Source of the DNA: Thermincola carboxydiphila
Lineage (GTDB): Bacteria; Bacillota; Thermincolia; Thermincolales; UBA2595
Assembly (NCBI GenBank): GCA_016841725.1
Contig: JAENYP010000011.1
Location: 78,595 to 142,594 of the forward strand
DNA length: 64,000 bases
Reading direction: 5' to 3'
This document shows positions 48,027 through 57,300 of this stretch, piece by piece (position 1 is the first letter of the stretch; every line of letters begins with the position of its first letter). Position numbers and translations under genes: made by a program. The notes under the pieces were generated by a model. It worked only from the letters and a program-made list of their open reading frames with translations, did no database searches and was not told where the DNA came from.

Positions 48027-49364
48027 ATGCATCTGGTATTAATAAACCCGTCATTGTTTTCCCCTAAGGAGTATAAAGCGAGGTTTGACAAATTTCTGGA
48101 CTGGGTGAAAAAGGGCAATATGTATGTATATCCATTTGAACCGCCCCTGGGCCTGGCTTCAATTAAGGCGGCACTGGAGAACGGGGGATTTAAGGCTGCA
48201 ATAATTGACCAGCAGGGCTATACCATGGAGAGAAGTGAACTGATGGAAAGGTTGAAGTCATGCAGGCCAAGGGTTGTCGGTTTAACCTGTATGACCTCAA
48301 CCTTCCCAGTTGTCCGGGAATTGGCAGCAGTTATAAAAAAAGAACTTCCGGAAACGCTGGTAATTGCCGGAGGTGTCCATCCAACTGTCTGCCCGGGGGA
48401 AACGCTGAGGGATTCCGCAATTGATGTGGTTTTCCGGGGGGAATCGGAAATCACCTTACAGAAGTTTTTAGCCGCATTTCCCGGTGGGCCATGGCAGGAG
48501 ACACCCGGAATAGGATATATGGAAAATGGCGATCTGGTACTTACTGAGATGCCTTTACAGGTCAAAGATATTGACCGGCTCCCTATGCCTGATTACCACT
48601 CTTTCCCCACCCCAAATTATATGGAGTACAACAGCCATTTAAGAGGTATCAAAGGGATTTCCATGCTTGTTTCCAGAGGCTGCCCCTATGAATGTGCCTT
48701 CTGTGCGGTAAAGGCAACCATGGGGCGTGGCTGGCGGGCCAGATCTCCGGAAAATGTTGTTGCTGAGATGAAAAAACTGCATAAGCAATTCGGAATCGAG
48801 GGAGTTTGGTTCAAAGACAGTATTTTCAACATGAAAAAAGCCTGGTTTCTGGAATTTTGTGAGAGACTGCTGGCCGAGAAGCTCCCGGTGACCTGGCAGT
48901 TTAATACCAGGGTGGACCTGCTTGATGAAGAGTCCCTGGCCCTTGCGAAAAAGGCCGGGCTTACCCAGATAGACCTTGGTATAGAGTCCGGTTCGCCCCG
49001 GATCCTGGAGAGGCTGAAGAAAAATACCACTGTGGACCAGATTATTTCCGGTATTAAACTGGTCAAAAAGCATGTAAGGGTATCAGGGTTCTTTATGATA
49101 GGAACCCCGGGAGAAACCATGGAAGATATTGAAATGACATTCAACCTGGCAAAGACCCTGGACCTGGACTGCTGCAGCTGGAGTATATATAACCCACTGC
49201 CGGGTTCAGAGCTCTATGACCGGCTGGCGGCCGAGGGGCGCTTGAGCAGGCGGAATATCAGTGAAGAAGTTCACTTCACCAGGGTGCCGGTAAGTTTTTG
49301 TGAGGTCCCTGTGCAGGAATTAAATGACAAGTATGAGGAAATCAACGGATATTTCGCAGTCTGA
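48027..49364 (+). CDS. B12-binding-domain radical SAM protein
   Basis: 445 residues. The N-terminal ~160 residues form a cobalamin-binding-like domain (PPLGLASIKAALENGGFKAAIIDQQG, VVGLTCMTSTFPVVRELAAVIKK, VIAGGVHPTVCPGETL, DVVFRGESEIT). The radical SAM core follows with SRGCPYECAFCAV (CxxxCxxC), then WFKDSIFNMKKAW, TRVDLLDEESLALAKKAG, IDLGIESGSPRILERLKK and GFFMIGTPGETMEDI. Such enzymes methylate unreactive carbons or phosphorus, or rearrange C-S bonds; here no product can be named. ATG 48027 lies 8 nt after AAAAGGAG. Operon partner of the preceding radical SAM gene. Confidence 0.9.
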   Translation: MHLVLINPSLFSPKEYKARFDKFLDWVKKGNMYVYPFEPPLGLASIKAALENGGFKAAIIDQQGYTMERSELMERLKSCRPRVVGLTCMTSTFPVVRELAAVIKKELPETLVIAGGVHPTVCPGETLRDSAIDVVFRGESEITLQKFLAAFPGGPWQETPGIGYMENGDLVLTEMPLQVKDIDRLPMPDYHSFPTPNYMEYNSHLRGIKGISMLVSRGCPYECAFCAVKATMGRGWRARSPENVVAEMKKLHKQFGIEGVWFKDSIFNMKKAWFLEFCERLLAEKLPVTWQFNTRVDLLDEESLALAKKAGLTQIDLGIESGSPRILERLKKNTTVDQIISGIKLVKKHVRVSGFFMIGTPGETMEDIEMTFNLAKTLDLDCCSWSIYNPLPGSELYDRLAAEGRLSRRNISEEVHFTRVPVSFCEVPVQELNDKYEEINGYFAV

Positions 49365-49384
49365 GCCCTTTGTTTCCATACTTA

Positions 49385-49437
49385 ACATATTGGAAAGGAT
49401 ACAAAATCCATGTTATAATATACTACGAAAAGTAGTA
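49385..49437 (+). promoter_or_regulatory. Promoter with TACTA-N7-TAGTA operator, copy 3
   Basis: TTGGAA-like -35 near 49390, TATAAT ending at about 49419, and TACTAC-GAAAA-GTAGTA at 49421-49437 directly downstream of the -10. Confidence 0.75.
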
Positions 49438-49502
49438 GCGAGATCAAAGCTGACATACATGGAATTGTACAGTACGAAATTCTAAAGAATGGAGTGATTG
49501 TT

Positions 49503-50267
49503 TTGTATCCGATCTTATTTCACATAGGAAGTATAGAAGTGCGTGCCTGGGGGGTTATGGTTTCCCTCGGAATTATTGTGGGTACCTTTATAGCATTCAG
49601 ACTGGCCCGTAGAGAGGGACTGGATGGCAACCTTGTGCTTGACTATATACTGTATGCTGTTATCTCAGGTTTTCTGGGCGCCCGGGTATGGGAAGTTATA
49701 TTCTCCTGGGAAAATTTTGCCGGAGCGCCCCTGGATGCGTTAAAGTTTTGGAGCGGTGGTCTGTCAATACAGGGCGCCGTTGCCGGTGGGCTGTTGTTTA
49801 CCCTGTGGTTTATCAGGAAGCATAACCTTAATTTCTGGCATTTTGCCGACATCCTGGCTCCCGGACTGATAGCCGGACAGGCAATCGGCAGAATCGGGTG
49901 TTTTTTAAATGGTGATGCTTACGGCATACCTGCACAGTCAGGGTGGGGCGTGGTATACCGTGAGGGCACCCCGGCATACAGCGTTTATGGTAATACTCCG
50001 TTGGTTCCGGCGGAACTGCTGGAGGGTGCGGGAGATTTGGCAATCCTGCTGCTGCTGCTGCTGTTTTTATTTCGCCGCAGACCCTTTAATGGTTTTATAG
50101 CTCTGATGTACTTCGTTCTTTACTCAGCCCTCAGGTTCACCCTCGAATTCTGGAGAGGGGACAGCCTGCTGATGACTGAGGGGTTAAAAGCTGCCCAGGT
50201 ATCAAGTATTGTTATTGCTCTTGCTGCAGTTGGTGTTATCATATTTAAAATGAGGCAAAAAGCATAA
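49503..50267 (+). CDS. lgt: Prolipoprotein diacylglyceryl transferase homologue (Lgt family)
   Basis: Multi-span membrane protein of the Lgt family: YPILFHIGSIEVRAWGVMVSLGIIVG, then LDYILYAVISGFLGARVWEVIF, GGLSIQGAVAGGL, and the signature GQAIGRIGCFLNGDAYG with the conserved Arg. Canonical Lgt has GRIGCFLNGCCYG; here the CC pair is DA. Later helices and FTLEFWRGD are conserved. TTG 49503 fits the Shine-Dalgarno GGAG (10 nt); GTG 49494 overlaps it. Under the shared operator rather than in a housekeeping context, so it may serve the cluster's own lipoproteins (45831, 44492). Confidence 0.88.
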   Translation: MYPILFHIGSIEVRAWGVMVSLGIIVGTFIAFRLARREGLDGNLVLDYILYAVISGFLGARVWEVIFSWENFAGAPLDALKFWSGGLSIQGAVAGGLLFTLWFIRKHNLNFWHFADILAPGLIAGQAIGRIGCFLNGDAYGIPAQSGWGVVYREGTPAYSVYGNTPLVPAELLEGAGDLAILLLLLLFLFRRRPFNGFIALMYFVLYSALRFTLEFWRGDSLLMTEGLKAAQVSSIVIALAAVGVIIFKMRQKA

Positions 50268-50321
50268 TTTGGGAGCAGAAACGCTGGTTCAAAAAAATTG
50301 CTATTTTACTATATATTTTTA

Positions 50322-50372
50322 TTGATTTTTTAGAATTAAGAATGTATAATAAAAATACTACAAAAAGTAGTA
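50322..50372 (+). promoter_or_regulatory. Promoter with TACTA-N7-TAGTA operator, copy 4
   Basis: TTGATT (50322-50327), 17-nt spacer, TATAAT (50345-50350), then TACTAC-AAAAA-GTAGTA (50356-50372) over the start point. Confidence 0.8.
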
Positions 50373-50430
50373 GAATGAATACATTTTATAACTGAATACT
50401 ATTTTATAAATGGAACAGGAGGAGGAGACT

Positions 50431-50952
50431 ATGCCGGAAATTAATGGTATTAATCTTGAGGTTGGCCAGAAAATTATTGAAACTGTCAGGGAAAATCCCG
50501 AATTTGGCAAAACCATGTGGCGGGCCAGGACAGTTTGGAAGGGCGGTACCAAGTCAGAATCGGAAATTCGCGGTTTTAAGGTACTGATTGACGAGCCTGT
50601 TGACCTTGGGGGCACTGATGAGGCGCCTAATCCTGTTGAAATGATTCTGTCTGCTCTGGGAAGCTGCTTGGTGGTTGGTTATTCGTTGAATGCAGCCATG
50701 ATGGGAATTGAACTGCAGAAGATTGAAGTTGAAATGGAAGGTGACATCGATCTGCCGGGATTTTTCGGGTTGCCGTCAGATGTACTCCCCGGATATACCA
50801 GTGTTAGAGCAAAGGTGTTTCTGAAGAGTGCAGTTGGCCTGGACAAACTCGAGGAACTTCATAAAAGGGTTACCGCCACATCTCCTGTAGGACTTACTCT
50901 CAGCAAGAGTGTTAATCTTGACGTGGAGCTCGTAAAAAGGAGAACAGCTTAA
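50431..50952 (+). CDS. OsmC-family protein with only one of the two redox Cys
   Basis: 173 residues; ATG 50431 follows GGAGGAGG. OsmC/Ohr fold: TVWKGGTKSESEIRGFKVLIDEP, APNPVEMILSALGSCLVVGYSLNAAMMG with the peroxidatic Cys, KVFLKSAVGLDKLEELHKRVTATSPVGLTL, and a short tail. The second (resolving) Cys expected before P-V is Ser here (TSPV), so a normal intramolecular disulfide cannot form; other thiols may substitute. Members reduce organic hydroperoxides or bind thiol-reactive ligands. Controlled by the shared operator. Confidence 0.88.
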   Translation: MPEINGINLEVGQKIIETVRENPEFGKTMWRARTVWKGGTKSESEIRGFKVLIDEPVDLGGTDEAPNPVEMILSALGSCLVVGYSLNAAMMGIELQKIEVEMEGDIDLPGFFGLPSDVLPGYTSVRAKVFLKSAVGLDKLEELHKRVTATSPVGLTLSKSVNLDVELVKRRTA

Positions 50953-50990
50953 TGTATTAGCCATCCCTGCATGTCTGCATTGCATATGTG

Positions 50991-51042
50991 AAAGTCGGTA
51001 CGGTTATCGGGTCTATTGCCTGGTAACCGTACCGGCTTTCTG
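50991..51042 (+). terminator. Long terminator after the OsmC gene
   Basis: AAGTCGGTACGGTTA and TAACCGTACCGGCTT are 15-bp arms with wobble pairs around a 17-nt loop, followed by TCTGTC. Confidence 0.8.
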
Positions 51043-51088
51043 TCATTCAAACCCTCAAAACCGCATTTCTGTGAAAACAGAATGAATC

Positions 51089-51196
51089 CAGATTCCCCGA
51101 TAATGGCAAACCCGCTGAAAGGCGGGGGCGCAAAGCCACGGGTCTAAGGGTGGGGGTTACCCCTGCCACGACAGCCGGGCTGCCGAAGCAGAATTT
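51089..51196 (+). ncRNA. Second cyclic di-GMP-I (GEMM-I) riboswitch
   Basis: Same conserved blocks as the first: ATAATGGCAAACCCGC, GAAA tetraloop, GGGCGCAAAGCCACGGGTCT, then ACAGCCGGGCTGCCGAAGCA. GATTC/GAATT closes P1. A terminator follows at 51220, then the RHS gene. It shares upstream sequence with the first copy, implying duplication of the switch. Confidence 0.95.
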
Positions 51197-51219
51197 GAGA
51201 TATTACCTTACAGCAAAAG

Positions 51220-51247
51220 CACCTATCTTATCGGGTAGGTGTTTTTT
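51220..51247 (+). terminator. Expression-platform terminator of riboswitch 2
   Basis: CACCTA (51220-51225) and TAGGTG (51236-51241), followed by TTTTTT. Confidence 0.85.
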
Positions 51248-51325
51248 GTGTCTGCAGGCTCCGGAAATGACCGTTATCGAATATGGTGAGGCATTGTACC
51301 GGTTTTCCACAGCGCCGCCTATGAG

Positions 51326-54300
51326 TTGGTTGACATCGACAACACCCTGGTAGAATCTACAGAAAAAGGATTTGTCTTGGAAAACCGGGCTAACAATTTC
51401 AAAGTGCGCTTTTCTGGGAATTCATGGGATAAGCCCCGTGAAATGTCCGGTGAAATGGCCCGCGAAACGGTCCGTGAAACGTCCGGTACAGCCTCCCGGG
51501 AGATGCTCCGGGAGAAGCCGGGGGAACAGAAGCTGGGCCAGATACAGCAGAAGGAGCATGCCCTTGCCTGGCGCCTTATGGACAGTAAAGAAAGTCCGGC
51601 CAGGGCTGTGCTGAATACGATAATATACCCTGATATAACTGATTATACAGACCTGAGATATATTATTGACGGGAAAACCCTGAAGGAGGAAATCATCCTT
51701 AATGACCCGGAGGCCCCGTCTGAGTTTAAGTTTGCCCTTGATATAAGGCACCTGGACTACACCATGCGGGATGACGGCTCTATTGATTTCACCGACCCGG
51801 GTACAGGTGATGTTATCTGGAATATGCCCAAACCATATATGTATGATGCCGCCGGGAAGCGCTCCCAGGCTGTGACGGCAGAGATAGGGCGGGAATACGG
51901 CCTGTTTGGCGAAACGGTGCTGACAGTAAAGGCCGATCCTGAGTGGCTGGCAGCCCGGAACAGGGCGTTTCCGGTTGTCATTGATCCCACCCTCCAGCCG
52001 GGAGAACGCTTCGGCCGGGACACCTTCATTTCCTCAAAGTACCCCGATACCGCCTATAATGACAGTGAATACCTCTATGTGGGCGATACTGCCGGTTTTG
52101 GGGATACCATGAGTTTCTTCTATTTCCGTGATATTATCCGTGAAGCCAATGCCACGGTAACGGAAGCCACCTTTTCTGTTTATGCCGCAGGGGGCAGTCC
52201 GGATTCTGTTGACCTGTACCGGGTAATCCCTGACGTGATGTGGGACTATGAGGTATTGACATGGAACTGGTGGCAGACTGTGTCCGCACGGGGCGATACC
52301 CTGGGTGAACTTGTTGACAGTACGGCAGGCCCGTCTTCCGGGTGGTGGAATTTTGATGTCTTGGATCTGGTCCAGAGGTGGATGGAAGACCCGGTCAAGA
52401 AGAACGGAGGACTGGCCCTTGTCCCCGGTTCCGGCTCAGGTTATGTAAAATTAATTTCCAGCAACTACGGAGCTGATGATGAGCCCAGGTCAGACACATA
52501 TAACAGCAAACATCCCAAACTGACTTATACATATACCCTGAACCCGCCCCAGCAGCCGGCTGACTTCAGCCTGGGCATCGACCGTGATACAGGTGAAATC
52601 AGGGCTTACGGCAGTGCCAGGGATGATGCCAGGATATATCTCTCCACCGGTGACGGGGATAACTATACCACCTCTGCTGACAGCAGCGGTGAATGGGAAA
52701 TAGACGGGCTGACCTTTGAAGAGGGTAAATACAAGACCATCTCCATGTACTATACATATGAAATTGAATGGACCGATGAAGAGGGCGAAACCCATACCGA
52801 GACAATTACCGGTGACACCACCTCCCAGAAATTCCTGGTGACCAGGTACAGCAAAGGGGCCAGGATGAAGAGGATGGCCAAATTCTATTACCTGGACGGG
52901 ACAAAAGATGACCTGCTCAGAGAAATAAATGAAATTGATACAGAGCTTGATATGGTTGTCGGGGACTATGTCCTTATCCCTGACCCCAAACGGGAAAAAC
53001 CATATACAGGCGGGGAAATCATCACAGACCCTGATGAGGAATACCGCCTGAGGGAAAAGATAAGGCCCTTATATGCCAATGGCGACATAGTGGGCAGCTC
53101 CGTTGATGCCGCCACAGGGAACTTCTTTGTCATGGATACCGACCTGTCCTTTGACGCCATGGGGCTGCCGGTGGAATTCACCAGGTTCTTTAATGCCCGG
53201 GAACCTGAAATATACCGGGGGCCTATGGGGCAGAACTGGTACATGGGCTATGACAAGATGCTGGTAAAATATGAGGATGGTTCCATACTGGCCACCGGCG
53301 GTGACGGGGGAGGGTATTTCTTCCGTAAGTCGGGCAGCCGTTATGTCTCTGATGATGATGTCACCGAACAACTGGTGAAGAACGGTGACGGGACCTATTC
53401 AGTCATCACCAAATATGATACCGTCTATCACTTCAATGATGACGGGATGCTGGACCGGGTTACCGACCGCAACGGGAATGCGGTAACCATGACCTATGAC
53501 GGGGAAGGACTGCTGCGGCAGGTGACTGATGCTGCCGGAAGGACCTGTACCCTGTATTATGACGAAATGGGCCGGGTGATCATAATTCAGGACCCTGAAG
53601 GCCGCCAGGTGGACTATGACTATGACAACTGGGGACGGCTCCTCCAGGTAATTGACCCCAACGGCGGGGCTGTAAAGTATGAATATGGCTATGTGGATGA
53701 AGAGGGCCTGGCCCATGACAACTACCTGGTTACCAAAGTAACCGACCCTATGGGCAATGTGGCAGTAGTCAATGAATATGACAGTGAGGGCCGGGTCGTC
53801 AGGCAGACCGATGCCGCCGGTTATACTGTCAGCATGGATTATGACAGCGGGAGGACCACATATACCGACCGCAATGGGAATGAATTTATTTATGAATTTG
53901 ACAGTGAATACCGGGTGACAAGCATCTCCGGGCCTGATACGGCTGACGGGACGGTTTATGTAAATTATGCGGCATCGGCAGAGGACAGCAAATTCACTGA
54001 TACCCAAACCGGGGGCACGGTACCCGGCATCACGGAGATGTCCATCACGGATGTGTCCATAAATGAAGGGACTGTGACGGGAGAACCGGATCCTGTGGTT
54101 ACCTCTGCTTCGGCGACCCGCATCCTGGCAGAGTACCATTATGACGGACAGGGCAACCGGGACACGGTGACTGATGCCATGGGCAATATGACCCAATATG
54201 ATTATGACAGCCGGAACAACCTGACCTCAGTCATAAATGCAGACGGTAAAGAGACCACCTATGTATATGATAATGACACCTATGTTACAGACATCATTGA

Positions 54301-57300
54301 TGCCATGGACAATAAGACCCACCTGGAATATGACGGAAATGGCAACCTCCTTAAGGTGACTGATGCCGAAGGGAAGACAACCACATATACCTATTACGGC
54401 TCCGGCCAGGTGAAATCAGTATCAGACCCGGCAGGGAAAACGGTGTCCTATACCTATGACTCTGACGGGAATGCAGCCACAGTCAAAGACGGCAGGGGAT
54501 ATATCACCCATTACCGCTATGATGGTATCAGCAGGCTGGAAGAAGTGGAAGACCCCAAAGGTAACTCCACATATTATGAATATGATGACAACGGCAACCT
54601 CCTCAGTGAGAGAACACCGATAGGGGAGACTGTCAACAGCTACAACTATAACAATTACCTGACAGGCACCAGGGACCCTGAGGGGAATGTGACCACCTTT
54701 GAATATGACGCCAGGGGCCTTATGGTCAGGGAAAAAGACCCCATGGGGAAATACACCCGGATGGGTTATGACGGCAACGGCAGCCGGATATGGACCGAAG
54801 ATGCCAACGGCAACCGGACCGAATACCGTTATGACGACCTGGGCAGGCTGCGGGAACTAACCGAGCCTGCCGGGGATACCACCACATATTCTTATGACCC
54901 CAATGGGAACAGGACGGCAGTCACAGATGCCAAAGGTGAAACCACCCATTATGAATATGACATCCTGAACCGTCTGGAAGCAGTTAATGACCCCCTGGGG
55001 CGGCAGGCCGCATATACCTATGACGACCTGGGCAATACCCTCACCTACACAGACTTTGACGGGACAGTCACCGAGTACCGCTATGACAGCCTGTCAAGGG
55101 TACAACAGGTTATTGACCATATAGGGAGCGCCACCAAATTCACTTATGACCCTTCCGGCAACAGGGAGACCGTCACCAATACCCTGAATCAGACATATAC
55201 CTACCGCTATGATGGCAGAAACAACCTGGAAAAGATAATTGACCCGGCAGGGAACATCACCCGCTTCGAGTATGATGAGATCAACAACCGGACAGCCATG
55301 ATAGATGCCCTCGGCCAGAGGACCACCTATGAGTATGACGACATGGGCCGCCTGGTAAGGGTATCTGACCCGTTAAACCGTGATACCGAGATAGAACTTG
55401 ACAAAAACGGCAACAGGCTGGCAGTCACCGATGGCAGCAACAATACCACCAGGTTCGGCTATGATGCCAACGGACGCCTGGAACAGGTTATTGACGCCAA
55501 AAACAATATCACCAGGTACAAATATGATGATGTCGGAAACCTAGTCTTATTTAATGATGCCAATAACAATGCCACTCAATACAAATACAATGAAAAGAAC
55601 CTGCTCACAGAAGTAATCAACCCCCTGGGGCAGCAAACCTCCTATGTCTATGACCAAAACGGCAACATCACTTCCAAAACAGACCCCAACGGCAATACGG
55701 TGGAATATGAATATGATGAACTCAACCGCCTCCTGGGGGCCTATTACCCTGACGGCAGCTATGTCGAATACGGCTACAACGACCAGGGTAAACGGGAATG
55801 GATGGAAGACATCTATGGCACCACCTGGTATGACTATGACCAAATGGGCCGCCTGACCTCAGTAACCAACCAGGATGACATAACCACCGAATATGACTAC
55901 AACCAACTGGGCCAGAAAACCATGGTCCGTTATCCTGATGGCAAAGAAGTATCCTACAGTTATGACAACCTCAACCGGCTGGAAACCGTAACCGACCGGC
56001 TGGGTAAAGCCACCACCTACAAATATGATGCCATAGGCCGCCGTACCGAAACAGTTTTACCAAACGGTGTAGTCACCTCATATGATTATGACACAGCCAA
56101 CCAGCTTACCGGTATTGCCAGCATAAACCCTGCAGACAAGCTCCTGGCAAAGTATGAATATACCTATGACGGTGACGGCAACCGCATCACCAAACTCTCA
56201 GCCATGACCCAGCCGTGGCATGAAGAGGAGATTAAACAGGATAACGGCAAGGGCAATGACCCTGAATTTGTGCCTCCCGGCCAACAGAAGTCCAAGAAGC
56301 AGAGGGCTGACCTAGTCTATATGCTGTTGAAGAATGACAGGGGTGAGGGAGGCAAAAGCAAAGGCAACAGCGGCGGCAGCAGTGGGAATAACGGAGGAGG
56401 CAACGATAACGGCAGCAGTGGGAACAACGGTGGCGGAAACAGCGGCGGCATTAACGGCAATGGGAATGATAAGGATAAGCCTGACAACGGCAAAGATAAC
56501 GGAAATGATAAGGATAAAGCCAATAGCGGCAAAGATGACGTTAAAGTAAAGAACAAAGATCTCGATAAAGAAAAAAGAGAAGAGAAAAAAGAAAAGACGA
56601 AAGAGAAAAACGGTTACCGTAAGAAAGGTAAGTATGAAAACCGTGGCAAACACCTAGGTTGGTACAAGAACGGGAAAATACCGTCAGGTGCCGAGGAAAA
56701 AGTAGAACTTACATATTACCTTAATGATGTGTCAGACCCGCTTACTCAGGTTCTGATGACCTATAACGAGGAAGGCAATTTTGATGCTGCCTATACAGAA
56801 CGTATCGAAGTTGAGGCATTGGATGATACGAGGCCGGAATCCCAGGATCCGCTGTACTACCTCTATGACGGGCTGGGCAGTGTCACCTTTATGGTGAAGC
56901 CTGACGGGAACAAGCGTGACCACTACCGTTATGATGAGTTCGGGAAACCTGCACCAGGGAATAGCAAGCTGTCAGAGGATGGCAGGAATGTGCTGCACAA
57001 TACATTTGGCTATACCGGTGAGATGTGGGATCAGGAGAGTGAACTGCTGTACCTGCGGGCACGGTACTATGAGCCCGAGACGGGGAGGTTCCTGAGCAGG
57101 GACAGTTATGAGGGGAATCTGCAGAACCCGCTGAGCAGGCATTTGTATGCTTATGTGGGGAATAATCCGGTGAATTATGTGGATCCGAGTGGGCGAATGT
57201 GGGTGAATGGTGTGTGGATTTATGATGAAATAGTTAACAGTAGAACCGAGGCAGGTTTGCGAGATCTCGTAGAAAATTTAGGAGGTAAAATACAATACAA

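Noticed and set aside
51150..51353. A 67-codon + ORF overlapping the second riboswitch
   Set aside because: It runs through the aptamer and terminator. Its last part resembles the missing N-terminus of the RHS protein in another frame, so it is read as decay rather than a gene.
53399..54196. 265-codon minus ORF inside the RHS gene
   Set aside because: Antisense of YD repeats; its regularity reflects the repeats on the coding strand.
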